Under the pieces are notes generated by a model. That model did not search any database. It worked only from the letters and a program-made list of their open reading frames with translations, and was not told where the DNA came from. From Bacteroidales bacterium UBA1182 (lineage in GTDB: Bacteria; Bacteroidota; Bacteroidia; Bacteroidales; Bacteroidaceae), in the NCBI GenBank assembly GCA_002310015.1, contig DBYQ01000053.1:1-20531 (forward strand): a stretch of DNA of 20,531 bases, written 5' to 3'. Shown here one piece after another: positions 6,180 to 13,060 of this stretch (position 1 is the stretch's first letter; every line of letters starts with the position of its first letter). Made by a program: the position numbers and the translations under genes.

Positions 6180-7541
6180 TTATTCTAGAGTCATATTGTT
6201 ACCCAATATAGAGATAAGTTGTCCCACATAATAGAAAGGAACATTTATCAGGGTATATGGTATGTTGTCTGGTGCCGGGGTTTGTGCCTCCTGAACAAAG
6301 AAATTACCGCTCCACACGCGTACGGCAGTAATGGGTTGTTTGCTCAGGTTTACAAATGAGTGGAGTGCACGCAGGTGTGAGTTTGTGCCTGCTTTCACCT
6401 CTATCGGCACAATGTGAGTACCATATTGCCAAATAAAGTCTATCTCGGCTTTTGTACCTTTCTTATCACGTACCCAGAAATACTGATTGTCTCTGTATGC
6501 TGCATCCAGTACCACCCGCAGTTCCTGTGCTACAATCTGCTCGGCGGCTCTTCCGCGCCACGTATCAAGCAGGTCATCATTCTGCAGATAATCCAACTGA
6601 ATGCCTAAAAAAAAGTTTGTAAGTCCTGAATCAACCATTATCAGTTTGGGGCTGCGGCGTTTGTTGGGTTTGGCTGGAGCCTTGACTGCTGTTACCGGAT
6701 AATCCAGTGAAAGCAGGTACGCACGCTCCAGTATGTTCATACCGTCATGAATCTGGGCTGATGTATAACTGCTGTCTCCAAACTTGGCAAAAGTAATGGA
6801 CTGAGCAGCCTCGGCCCAACAGGTTGAGGCAATGTGGCTCAGAATCTTGGCCTGATCCTCATTCTTGGCATATTTTTCTATATCCTCATTATATCCTTGC
6901 AGTAGTGAGTTGTAAATGGGTGATAATGCTTCTATGTCTTTTGTATCAGCATAGAGAGAGACGGCTTCAGGCATACCTCCTATTAGGGCATACCGGTTGA
7001 AAGCCTTCATCATCTCCTCATGCATGGATTCCGGAACAGAGAGATTCCTGACCATATCAGCCCACTCATTGCCATGTATGGCACTCAAATACTCGCAGAA
7101 TGAGAATGGACGCAGAATCAGGTACTCCACGCGGCCCACCGGAAATGAAACACGCTTCTTAACCAGTGACTGCAGGCGGCTTCCTGCGGCAATAACATAT
7201 ACCCACTTCAACTTCTCATAGAAGTAGCGGAGCATACCTACTGCTTTTGCCTCCTCCTGTATCTCATCAATAAACAGGAGTATCTTGGAGTTTTTGTTCT
7301 GGACAATATGATTCTTAAGGCAGAGATACTGCCATATCTCATTAACGTCAGTATAACGCTGGAATACAGCCGCATCATCAGCCAGCTCCAGATTAAGGCT
7401 TATATAAGCATCAAACTCTTTTGCAAACTCATCAACAAGAGTAGTTTTACCCACCTGTCGGGCACCTCTAAGCACCAATGGTTTTCTCTGGGATTTATCT
7501 TTCCAGTGGCGCAGAGTTGTCATCAAATCTCTCTCAAACAT
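6180..7541 (-). CDS. AAA ATPase with C-terminal DUF4143 (AAA_14 family)
   Basis: This 453-aa protein carries Walker A GARQVGKTT (residues 26-34), Walker B ILLFIDE (87-93) and the AAGSRLQ strand (118-124) typical of AAA_14 ATPases. The C-terminal half is DUF4143: RGRAAEQIVAQEL, then FWVRDKKGTKAEIDFIW and VPIEVKAG, whose E-I-D...E-V-K pattern is PD-(D/E)XK nuclease-like. The cellular role of this widespread family is not established; proposals include DNA handling and toxin- or defence-like roles. The gene stands alone between a non-coding region and a distinctive promoter holding three 17-bp repeats at 33-bp period (7578-7660), the nearest of which supplies the -33 element. That suggests autoregulation or a trans-acting repeat binder. 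Length is typical and the frame is intact. Confidence 0.9.
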   Translation of the reverse strand: MFERDLMTTLRHWKDKSQRKPLVLRGARQVGKTTLVDEFAKEFDAYISLNLELADDAAVFQRYTDVNEIWQYLCLKNHIVQNKNSKILLFIDEIQEEAKAVGMLRYFYEKLKWVYVIAAGSRLQSLVKKRVSFPVGRVEYLILRPFSFCEYLSAIHGNEWADMVRNLSVPESMHEEMMKAFNRYALIGGMPEAVSLYADTKDIEALSPIYNSLLQGYNEDIEKYAKNEDQAKILSHIASTCWAEAAQSITFAKFGDSSYTSAQIHDGMNILERAYLLSLDYPVTAVKAPAKPNKRRSPKLIMVDSGLTNFFLGIQLDYLQNDDLLDTWRGRAAEQIVAQELRVVLDAAYRDNQYFWVRDKKGTKAEIDFIWQYGTHIVPIEVKAGTNSHLRALHSFVNLSKQPITAVRVWSGNFFVQEAQTPAPDNIPYTLINVPFYYVGQLISILGNNMTLE

Positions 7542-7563
7542 AAAAATGCCGATTTAAGTGCTT

Positions 7564-7594
7564 CAAAGATAGATTCTTTCTAAAACATAACCAA
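7564..7594 (-). promoter_or_regulatory. Promoter TTGG-N19-TATCTTTG of the AAA/DUF4143 gene
   Basis: Read leftwards, TATCTTTG (7571-7564) is a consensus -7. TTGG (7594-7591), 19 bp upstream, serves as -33 and is itself the start of the promoter-proximal 17-bp repeat. The ATG is at 7541. Confidence 0.65.
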
Positions 7595-7660
7595 CTTTTG
7601 CCTAAAAATTTTCTAAAACATAGCCATAAACGGCTATTATTTATTCTAAAACATAACCAA
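7578..7660 (-). repeat. Three 17-bp direct repeats at exact 33-bp period
   Basis: TTCTAAAACATAACCAA occurs at 7578-7594 and 7644-7660, with TTCTAAAACATAGCCAT (15 of 17 identical) at 7611-7627. Start-to-start distances are 33 and 33 bp. The 16-bp spacers are unrelated, so this is not a simple tandem duplication. The proximal repeat overlaps the -33 region of the AAA gene. A small inverted repeat TAGCC/GGCTA (7621-7625/7632-7636) overlaps the middle copy. Confidence 0.9.
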
Positions 7661-7671
7661 TTTCAACTGAA

Positions 7672-7700
7672 TGACACAGTAGGGTCGTTTCCATGTGTCA
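7672..7700. repeat. Dispersed palindromic repeat, copy R2
   Basis: TGACACA at 7672-7678 pairs with TGTGTCA at 7694-7700 (the arms extend to 9 bp, 7670-7702). The core GTAGGGTCGTTTCCA matches copy R3 at 17117-17145 with one difference over 29 bp. The TCA at 7698-7700 is, on the minus strand, the TGA stop of nadE. Confidence 0.85.
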
Positions 7701-9611
7701 TTCCAGGTCCGATGGCATCCGCCAGTCACCGCGTGGTGAGAGTGAGACGCTACCCACCTTTGGGCCGTCGGGCAGGCATGAGCGCTTGAACTGCTGATGG
7801 AAGAACCGGTGCATGAAGTTGTTGAGCCACTTGCTCAGTGTCTCATCATCATATACGCCCTTGAATGCCTTGCGTGCCAGGAACAGCAGCTTGTCAGGCC
7901 CTGCTCCTGAGCGGAAAAAGTGATACAGGAAGAAATCATGCAGCTCATACGGGCCTACCGTGTCCTCAGTCTTCTGCGCAATCTTGCCGTCGGCATCGGC
8001 CGGGAGCAGTTCAGGGCTGATGGGAGTATCCACAATGTCCAGCAGGGTGCGGTGTATGTTACCCGTTGCGTCAAACTTGTTATCGGCAGCCCAACGTACC
8101 AGAGTGCGAACCAGAGTTTTGGGCACGCTGGCGTTGACGCCGTACATTGACATGTGGTCACCGTTATAGGTACACCAGCCCAGCGCCAGTTCAGAGAGGT
8201 CACCCGTACCTATCACTATGCCGCCCTCCTTGCCGGCAATATCCATAAGCAGCTGCGTGCGCTCACGGGCCTGGCTGTTCTCATATGTAAGGTCATGCGT
8301 GGCCTCATCCTGCCCTATGTCGCTGAAGTGCTGCCTCACGGCCGGTACTATCGATATCTCCCTGACCGTTGTACCCAGTTCATGCATCAGGTCAACAGAG
8401 TTGTCATGCGTGCGGTGCGTGGTGCCGAACCCCGGCATCGTAACACCTATTATACCGGTACGTTCAATGCCAAGAGTATCAAAGGCAAGCGCCGTAACCA
8501 GCAGCGCAAGTGTTGAATCCAGTCCGCCCGATACACCTATCACGGCCTTCTTGCACCGTATATGCTCCAGACGTGTAGTAAGTCCGGCCACCTGGGCTGA
8601 CAGAATCTCACGGCAGCGAATATCCAGCTCCTCCTTATTACCCTGCGGAACAAACGGATGGGGCTCTATGGTGCGCAGCAGCCTTGCCTCAAAATCAGTG
8701 GGCGCAGCCTTGCCGGCATCCTGGATGGTATAGGCCGCTATGGGGGCGTCAAAACCAAAGCTGTGCTCCTTGGCACGCAGGGTATCCAGGCGCTCCACAT
8801 CAACATCGGCACTTATCATACGGCTTCCGCGGGCAAAACGCTCAGCCTCGGCCAGCATGGAGCCGTTCTCACATATCAGTGATGAGCCAGCCCACACCAG
8901 GTCAGTGGTAGATTCACCCTCAGCGCATGAGCAATATACGTATGCGGCATAGAGTCTTGACGATGTGGTCTCAACCAGACTCTTGCGGTATTCATGCTTA
9001 AACAGGTAGTCATTGCTGGCAGAGAGATTCAGTATAAGCTGTGCGCCGGCAATCGCGGCCTCAGAGCAGGGTGGGATGGGAACCCACAGATCCTGGCATA
9101 TCTCAATGGCAGCCAGGGCTGGGCCGATGCGGAACAACTGCTTTACTCCCATAAGGATATCATCCTGCCCGGCATAGCTTATACGGGCGCTGCCTCCGGG
9201 TATCACGTGTGCGGGAGCAAACCAGCGGGGCTCATAGAACTCACCGTTGCCCGCCATGTAGCTCTTGGGCACCATACCCAGGATCTTGCCGCCACGTGCC
9301 GCCACAGCGCAGTTGAACAGACGCCCTGCATAACGCACGGGAGTGCCAATCACTATCATAGCCTCTATCCGGGCGGTCTGTGCCAGAATATCGGCCACAG
9401 CCTGCTCTGCATCGTTCAGAAGACAGTTCTGGCCAAACAGGTCAGCACAGGTGTAACCTGTAACGCATAATTCAGGGAACACTATAACGGATGACTGCTC
9501 TGAGGCTGCCTGTTCACACAACCTGACAATCTCACGGGCATTAGTTGCCGGGGCTGCCACATGGACGCGGGGCATAGCCGCTGTTACACGGATGAATCCA
9601 AGGTCTTTCAT
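7698..9611 (-). CDS. nadE: Glutamine-dependent NAD+ synthetase
   Basis: This 637-aa two-domain enzyme makes NAD+ from deamido-NAD+, ATP and glutamine in the cytosol (last step of NAD synthesis). The N-terminal nitrilase-type glutaminase (about 5-300) carries the catalytic triad E47 in FPELCVTGY, K116 in PKSY and C172 in EICQDLW. The C-terminal synthetase carries the ATP-pyrophosphatase loop GVSGGLDST (359-367) and the family-typical ending SLSPRGDWRMPSD. Length is normal for the glutamine-dependent form. The start at 9611 fits the usual N-terminus (GFIRVTAAMP). A -7 element lies only 5 bp before the ATG, suggesting a leaderless or nearly leaderless mRNA. The stop codon is supplied by a palindromic repeat. 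Confidence 0.97.
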   Translation of the reverse strand: MKDLGFIRVTAAMPRVHVAAPATNAREIVRLCEQAASEQSSVIVFPELCVTGYTCADLFGQNCLLNDAEQAVADILAQTARIEAMIVIGTPVRYAGRLFNCAVAARGGKILGMVPKSYMAGNGEFYEPRWFAPAHVIPGGSARISYAGQDDILMGVKQLFRIGPALAAIEICQDLWVPIPPCSEAAIAGAQLILNLSASNDYLFKHEYRKSLVETTSSRLYAAYVYCSCAEGESTTDLVWAGSSLICENGSMLAEAERFARGSRMISADVDVERLDTLRAKEHSFGFDAPIAAYTIQDAGKAAPTDFEARLLRTIEPHPFVPQGNKEELDIRCREILSAQVAGLTTRLEHIRCKKAVIGVSGGLDSTLALLVTALAFDTLGIERTGIIGVTMPGFGTTHRTHDNSVDLMHELGTTVREISIVPAVRQHFSDIGQDEATHDLTYENSQARERTQLLMDIAGKEGGIVIGTGDLSELALGWCTYNGDHMSMYGVNASVPKTLVRTLVRWAADNKFDATGNIHRTLLDIVDTPISPELLPADADGKIAQKTEDTVGPYELHDFFLYHFFRSGAGPDKLLFLARKAFKGVYDDETLSKWLNNFMHRFFHQQFKRSCLPDGPKVGSVSLSPRGDWRMPSDLE

Positions 9612-9615
9612 GCGG

Positions 9616-9623
9616 CAAAGTTA
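9616..9623 (-). promoter_or_regulatory. Promoter -7 element TAACTTTG abutting the nadE start
   Basis: Read leftwards this is TAACTTTG, ending 5 bp before the ATG at 9611. If used, transcription would begin at about the start codon itself. Confidence 0.5.
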
Positions 9624-9662
9624 CAAAATATTGTGTTTTCAGATTCCGGGTGGGCCCGCAGC

Positions 9663-10220
9663 TTAGTGTGCGGCTGCAGCCGTTATCCTGATGGTCTCCT
9701 TCCGGGCCTCTCTCCACCTGGGGTAGTATCTGTCCATCAGGGCGTGGAATCGGGCGTTATGGCTGGGCTCCAGCATGTGGCACAGCTCATGAACCACCAC
9801 ATGCTCTATGCACCATTCCGGGAGCAGAAGCAGGTAGATAGAAAGGCAGATGCTGTGCTCCTTGAACCTGCACACACCCCAGCGTGATATCATCGGCTTA
9901 TAAGAAACAGAGTCCACCCTTACACCCATTATCTCTGAGTAATGCTCTATCATAGGCTCAACCAGAACCTTTAGCCGCTTAACTGCATCCTCCTTCAGGG
10001 CGCTGGTGTCCAGCGGCAGCTGCCCGTAAAAGTCCGTGCGCCGTTTCTGCCTGTCAGCGTTCCTCTGCCGGGCCCCTTCTATCCATTCAAGATGCTCATT
10101 GACAAACGCCTCAATCTTCTTTCTAGGTATACCGTAAGGGGCCGATACATGCACATCGCCATTCTTGACAATGCGCATAGACAATCTGCCGGTCCTTCTG
10201 TATGTCAGTTTAATCTCCAT
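9663..10220 (-). CDS. YgjP/DUF45-family (SprT-like) metal-dependent hydrolase
   Basis: This 185-aa protein has the zincin motif H144-E-L-C-H148 (VVVHELCHML) with a third ligand candidate H154 in SHNARFH, and the family mark SRWGVCR (112-118) that precedes it in COG1451 proteins. The N-terminus (RLSMRIVKNGDVHVSAPYGIP) is the usual beta region of YgjP-like proteins. It is probably a cytosolic metallopeptidase-type protein; the physiological substrate of the family is not settled. Length is slightly short of typical (~230 aa) but the core is complete. It lies 51 bp upstream of nadE in the same direction. Its own -7 element (10226-10233) lies 5 bp before the ATG, as for nadE. Confidence 0.88.
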   Translation of the reverse strand: MEIKLTYRRTGRLSMRIVKNGDVHVSAPYGIPRKKIEAFVNEHLEWIEGARQRNADRQKRRTDFYGQLPLDTSALKEDAVKRLKVLVEPMIEHYSEIMGVRVDSVSYKPMISRWGVCRFKEHSICLSIYLLLLPEWCIEHVVVHELCHMLEPSHNARFHALMDRYYPRWREARKETIRITAAAAH

Positions 10221-10225
10221 GCCTG

Positions 10226-10233
10226 CAAAAGTA
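10226..10233 (-). promoter_or_regulatory. Promoter -7 element TACTTTTG abutting the DUF45 start
   Basis: Read leftwards, TACTTTTG is a TAnnTTTG match ending 5 bp before the ATG at 10220, the same geometry as at nadE. Confidence 0.45.
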
Positions 10234-10267
10234 ATCCTCTATGTTCACAGCGACCTTTCCAAACGTT

Positions 10268-10612
10268 TTACTCCAGATAATCCCGTAAGTTGATAGACCC
10301 CGCCTCATTCTCAATATTCAGCGCCGGAACAAACTCCACCATCCTTGTGGCGCCGCTGGCCTTATCCACGTAGAAGTAAGTAAACGCGCCCGTATAACTG
10401 CGGAACACCACCTTGTACTCCGTCTCAGTGCTGTCAGCCAACGCCACATACATAATAGACGGATTATCCTGAGCCACGCTCCAGTCAAACTCGCTATGGC
10501 AATAATTGCTCACCCCATCATAAGCCATCTGGGCCGATATGCCATCAGTCTTACTCTTACGGCATCCGCCCAACAGCAGCACCATTATTGCCGATAATAC
10601 AAATATCTTCAT
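10268..10612 (-). CDS. Small hypothetical lipoprotein
   Basis: This 114-aa protein has signal MKIFVLSAIMVLLLGGC with lipidated Cys17. The mature part (~97 aa) is probably a small beta-rich domain (YKVVFRSYTGAFTYFYVDKASGATRMVEFVP). I do not recognise a family. The strand pattern and 'DKASGATRMVEFVP' recall PepSY-like or small conserved-domain lipoproteins, but no motif supports naming one. It has its own promoter (10632-10663) and ends 47 bp before the DUF45 gene. Confidence 0.75.
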   Translation of the reverse strand: MKIFVLSAIMVLLLGGCRKSKTDGISAQMAYDGVSNYCHSEFDWSVAQDNPSIMYVALADSTETEYKVVFRSYTGAFTYFYVDKASGATRMVEFVPALNIENEAGSINLRDYLE

Positions 10613-10631
10613 AGTTAAGGCTTTGTTTCTT

Positions 10632-10663
10632 CAAAGATAGTGAAACCCCAATGGCTACAGCAA
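10632..10663 (-). promoter_or_regulatory. Promoter TTG-N21-TATCTTTG of the small lipoprotein
   Basis: Read leftwards, TATCTTTG (10639-10632) is a consensus -7 element, and TTG at 10663-10661 is a plausible -33. The ATG is at 10612, giving a leader of about 13-15 nt. The promoter overlaps the 3' end of the GNAT gene. Confidence 0.6.
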
Positions 10664-11281
10664 TTTCTTAAGACTCCAGTTGCCCATGGTTTGACCGTTA
10701 TGGGTAATCTCAAACTCATTGAACACCTGGTAGTCGCGTTTTGTGTAGAAACTCAGGTTCTCCCGGTTGTTGGTGAACAGTACCATAGTCTTACCCCCGT
10801 GCCGGCGAACGTAATCCTCCAGATACGACAGGAACTCAGTGCCGATGCCTTGGTTGTGAAACGAGGGATCAACCTCAATCATACTCAGGTACCATACATC
10901 GGGATATTTTTTCTGATAATCATGACATGGGGTACCGGCCTCCTGATCCTTGGCCAGGAAAGCATGCAGATGCTTCCAGTTGGTAAGGAAATACATCTTC
11001 AGATAACCGCTCAGTATGAACTTGAGTACCGATGGCTGCTTGTAACCTGGTGGCTCAAGCGCCGCCTCGGCCACCATCCGATCGTCCAGACGTGCGGTCA
11101 ACATATGCGAGCCCTTATAGTTTCCCTTCCTGTTTATTGCCAGGAATCGGGCCAAACCCCTTTGCCGCTCCTTAACACCAGGGAAAAATATGGTTATGTA
11201 GATATAATCAAAATATGCTCTGGCGGCCAGCTGGGAGGCCTCCTTGATTTCGTCTTTTTTTAATGTTTCAAATATTAGCAT
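10655..11281 (-). CDS. GNAT-family N-acetyltransferase
   Basis: This 208-aa protein shows the GNAT acetyl-CoA core: motif A WYLSMIEVDPSFHNQGIGTE (R/Q-x-x-G-x-G/A type loop NQGIGTEF) followed by helix LSYLEDYVRRHG, then motif B NNRENLSFYTKRDYQVFNEF. The N-terminal part (FPGVKERQRGLARFL) resembles members annotated as generic GNATs acting on small molecules or peptides. The substrate cannot be told. The frame is complete. A -7 element (TATATTTG, 11317-11324) lies 35 bp before the ATG. Confidence 0.9.
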   Translation of the reverse strand: MLIFETLKKDEIKEASQLAARAYFDYIYITIFFPGVKERQRGLARFLAINRKGNYKGSHMLTARLDDRMVAEAALEPPGYKQPSVLKFILSGYLKMYFLTNWKHLHAFLAKDQEAGTPCHDYQKKYPDVWYLSMIEVDPSFHNQGIGTEFLSYLEDYVRRHGGKTMVLFTNNRENLSFYTKRDYQVFNEFEITHNGQTMGNWSLKKLL

Positions 11282-11316
11282 AAGCTTGTCCCTTTTACTG
11301 ATGCATACAAAGTAAG

Positions 11317-11324
11317 CAAATATA
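11317..11324 (-). promoter_or_regulatory. Promoter -7 element TATATTTG of the GNAT gene
   Basis: Read leftwards this is TATATTTG, 35 bp upstream of the ATG at 11281. No clear -33 is seen at 19-21 bp. Confidence 0.45.
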
Positions 11325-11527
11325 TGTGATATCTGTGATTTTTAGTACAAAAGGGGCGCTCGGCCCGAAGGGACGCTTTTACAAAGCGAAGCGACTGAAA
11401 GTTGTTAAAGAGATGTGTCCCCTTTGTCACCAAAAGTAGCCAAAGAGAAGGTTTAGCTCGACGAAGTCAACCATCCCCAATGGCACATAGATAGAGTCTA
11501 TTATACTATCAATCTTTCTCTTAAGCA
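11325..11527. other. Intergenic stretch with small hairpins
   Basis: No gene is supported. Short stems are visible: CGGCCC-GAA-GGG (11360s) and CGCTTT-TAC-AAAGCG (about 11385-11400). The run TGTGTCCCCTTTGTCACC near 11410 faintly resembles the dispersed TGACACA repeat family. Otherwise nothing is recognised. Confidence 0.35.
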
Positions 11528-11610
11528 TATTTTGTCCGTTTTTCTATGGCAAGAATAAGGTATTTTGTCCGTTTTTCCAAGGTGTTTTTGGCAATTTTTG
11601 TCCGTTTTTC
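11528..11610 (+). repeat. Second set of three 17-bp direct repeats at exact 33-bp period
   Basis: TATTTTGTCCGTTTTTC occurs at 11528-11544 and 11561-11577, and ATTTTTGTCCGTTTTTC at 11594-11610. Start-to-start distances are 33 and 33 bp, with unrelated 16-bp spacers. Unit length, copy number and period match the set at 7578-7660, but the sequence differs (about half the positions agree, around a shared GTTTT). A possible degenerate fourth unit, TGTTACGTTTTACTA, lies at 11627-11641, off period. Confidence 0.9.
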
Positions 11611-11662
11611 CAATATTTCGTTTCATGTTACGTTTTACTACTTCATTTCCAAAAAAACTTAA

Positions 11663-11670
11663 TACCTTTG
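11663..11670 (+). promoter_or_regulatory. Promoter -7 element TACCTTTG
   Basis: TACCTTTG matches TAnnTTTG and lies 53 bp after the last 33-bp-period repeat. It would start a leader of about 110 nt before the ATG at 11789. Confidence 0.6.
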
Positions 11671-11673
11671 TCC

Positions 11674-11754
11674 CAGCATCAAGAGCAGGAGCCCGTTAGG
11701 GCTACCGCACCAACCGAGCAATTAGGATGCCACGGTGGTCAAGTTATGATGCGG
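11674..11754 (+). ncRNA. Candidate structured leader RNA
   Basis: Downstream of the -7 element the leader contains hairpin AGCCC-GTTA-GGGCT (about 11690-11703). Then comes a nested fold: outer CCGCA (11705-11709) with TGCGG (11750-11754), and inner ACCG-a-GCA (11713-11720) with TGC-ca-CGGT (11728-11736) around a 7-nt loop. GC-rich paired blocks inside an AT-rich upstream region point to a selected RNA structure. It matches no riboswitch I recognise. It ends 34 nt before the small-protein ATG and could be a cis-regulator or an RNA partner. Confidence 0.45.
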
Positions 11755-11788
11755 AAGCAACATTATTAACTTCAAAACATATCCTATT

Positions 11789-12049
11789 ATGAGAACAAAC
11801 AATTCCCTTCAGGAGTTCGCAGCCCGCTTCAGAGCTGCATCCACCCAGAGTTTAGTAGAAGAGTTCAACCGTCAGGTGGGCAATGCAGGCTGGACATCGG
11901 CACGCGCCAATCATGACCAGGCGCTGATATCAGAGTTCCGGAACCGAGGAATAGATACGTCCGCAGTATATGACGGCCATTCAATTGATTTCAGCCGATG
12001 TGTCCGGCTGGATGAGGCTTCGGGTTGCCTCAGCACAAAGTTGATATAG
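11789..12049 (+). CDS. Small conserved-looking protein of unknown function
   Basis: This is an 86-aa protein without signal peptide. The N-terminal half is helical (SLQEFAARFRAASTQSLVEEFNRQVGN). The central part GNAGWTSARANHDQALISEFRNRGIDTSAVYDG looks like a compact helical module, and a short beta stretch (SIDFSRCVRLDEASG) closes it. It feels like a recurrent small Bacteroidales protein, but I know no function for it. The start is set by a promoter and long structured leader upstream. It is convergent with the Abi gene, with only 16 bp between the two stops. The unusual upstream architecture (33-bp-period repeats, promoter, folded leader) suggests tight regulation. Confidence 0.7.
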   Translation: MRTNNSLQEFAARFRAASTQSLVEEFNRQVGNAGWTSARANHDQALISEFRNRGIDTSAVYDGHSIDFSRCVRLDEASGCLSTKLI

Positions 12050-12065
12050 CAACAGATTTCTAAGC

Positions 12066-12968
12066 TTACTTCCACAAAGGCTCATCCTCCCATCCATGTG
12101 GGAAACCCATAGCCCTGATATCAATATCAGGAAAACAATTAAGTAAGGCATCAATTTTGGCTTTCATATCATTCTGTGGAGATAAAACATCAACAAAATA
12201 TTTGATGATACATAGGTCAAAATATATACGTAGCGTATCTGTTGGTAACGTTATCCATCGCCCTGTTGTTTTGTTGGGCAACATAGGCTTTAAAGTATTC
12301 TGCTTATTCCAAACACGGGCATGATGACAACAAGCATTCCGCGTAAGCGTGATAATAGTGAGCCAAGATTCAAAAGGGGCTATTTGAAGACCATACTTAT
12401 TTGCAATGCGTTTCTTAACTCTAGCAGATTTGATATTACTGAATATGTTTGTTATGACTCCAAATGGAAGTATCTCTGCCAATATCCATGCTGGAGGATA
12501 GATGTTTGAGTAAGTCTGACTAAAATGGACTATAAAATCTTCACGAGATTTATGCAATTCAGAATCAATCAACTCTAAAGTATGATTGAATTTGCTCATA
12601 TCAGTAAAGAAATCTTCATTGGTAATCCAAAAAGAGTCACCTAACAATTCACAGCCTATATTGACTATGGAACTTCTTACTGCAACCTCAATCTTTTCTA
12701 TTTCATTGAATAGAAGCAGACGTAGCTTCTTGTCAAAACGATAAAGCATCATAACATGACTGAATGTTGTGTTAGGCTTATACCGATGTTTCTCCTTTGG
12801 CATCTGTAATAGAGGAAACATGTAAGCCGATAGCCTATAGTACCCGATAAATTCCAAGTATCGCTCAGCCTTAACAGGGTCAGCAATATTTAATCCACGA
12901 GATTGTAAAAGAAGAATAAGATCGTGTGCATTTGCAAACGGTTTTTGAAAAGGAATCTTGTTACTCAT
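12066..12968 (-). CDS. Abi_2 (AbiD/AbiF-type) HEPN abortive-infection protein
   Basis: This is a 300-aa protein. The N-terminal signature RYLEFIGYYRLSAYMFPL (36-53) and the HEPN ribonuclease-type motif R210-N-x-x-x-H215-H216-x-R218 (TRNACCHHARVW) identify the Abi_2 family (PF07751). Relatives cause growth arrest or phage abortive infection, and the R-x4-6-H motif is the RNA-cleaving centre of HEPN toxins. Start M at 12968 was chosen because a full promoter at 13061-13092 lies inside the longer frame that would begin at 13091. The leader between promoter and start (~87 nt) contains a terminator-like hairpin and a 21-codon frame that overlaps this ATG by four bases (ATGA). It is a solitary gene, AT-rich compared with its neighbours, consistent with horizontal acquisition. 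Confidence 0.9.
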   Translation of the reverse strand: MSNKIPFQKPFANAHDLILLLQSRGLNIADPVKAERYLEFIGYYRLSAYMFPLLQMPKEKHRYKPNTTFSHVMMLYRFDKKLRLLLFNEIEKIEVAVRSSIVNIGCELLGDSFWITNEDFFTDMSKFNHTLELIDSELHKSREDFIVHFSQTYSNIYPPAWILAEILPFGVITNIFSNIKSARVKKRIANKYGLQIAPFESWLTIITLTRNACCHHARVWNKQNTLKPMLPNKTTGRWITLPTDTLRIYFDLCIIKYFVDVLSPQNDMKAKIDALLNCFPDIDIRAMGFPHGWEDEPLWK

Positions 12969-13030
12969 AGTATAATTAGTATTAATGGTATTAACTGGTA
13001 TAAAATAAAACGACCCGCACATTTGAGCAT
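12965..13030 (-). CDS. Possible 21-codon leader peptide coupled to the Abi gene
   Basis: Within the Abi leader, ATG at 13030 opens MLKCAGRFILYQLIPLILII and one further Leu, ending with TGA at 12967-12965, which overlaps the Abi ATG as ATGA. The peptide is very hydrophobic (Leu/Ile), but this may simply reflect AT-rich sequence. Its first codons run through the 3' arm of the leader hairpin, so translation would open the hairpin. Real expression is uncertain. Confidence 0.3.
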   Translation of the reverse strand: MLKCAGRFILYQLIPLILIIL

Positions 13031-13050
13031 CGTTGAGAGGCTTGGCGGGT
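13001..13050 (-). terminator. Terminator-like hairpin in the Abi leader; candidate small RNA
   Basis: Read leftwards, ACCCGC (13050-13045) pairs with GCGGGT (13018-13013) around a 26-nt loop, followed by the T-rich run TCGTTTTATTTTA. It lies 20-50 nt downstream of a consensus promoter and before the Abi start. It could end a short stand-alone RNA of about 50 nt or attenuate the toxin gene. Confidence 0.6.
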
Positions 13051-13060
13051 TCTGGTGATG

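Noticed and set aside
5860..6231. 123-aa plus-strand frame
   Set aside because: Pro/Ser/Arg-rich low-complexity translation, crosses an inverted repeat, overlaps the AAA gene end, and has no domain or promoter.
7578..7660. CRISPR array (three repeats with spacers)
   Set aside because: Repeats of 17 bp and spacers of 16 bp are too short, there are only three units, no cas genes, and the nearest repeat overlaps a promoter.
10640..11263. 207-aa plus-strand frame
   Set aside because: Exactly antisense to the GNAT gene, which has complete acetyl-CoA motifs; it has no domain of its own.
11325..11527. Decayed IS or RNA gene in the gap
   Set aside because: Only short hairpins are visible; no transposase fragment, tRNA fold or matched terminal repeats could be supported.
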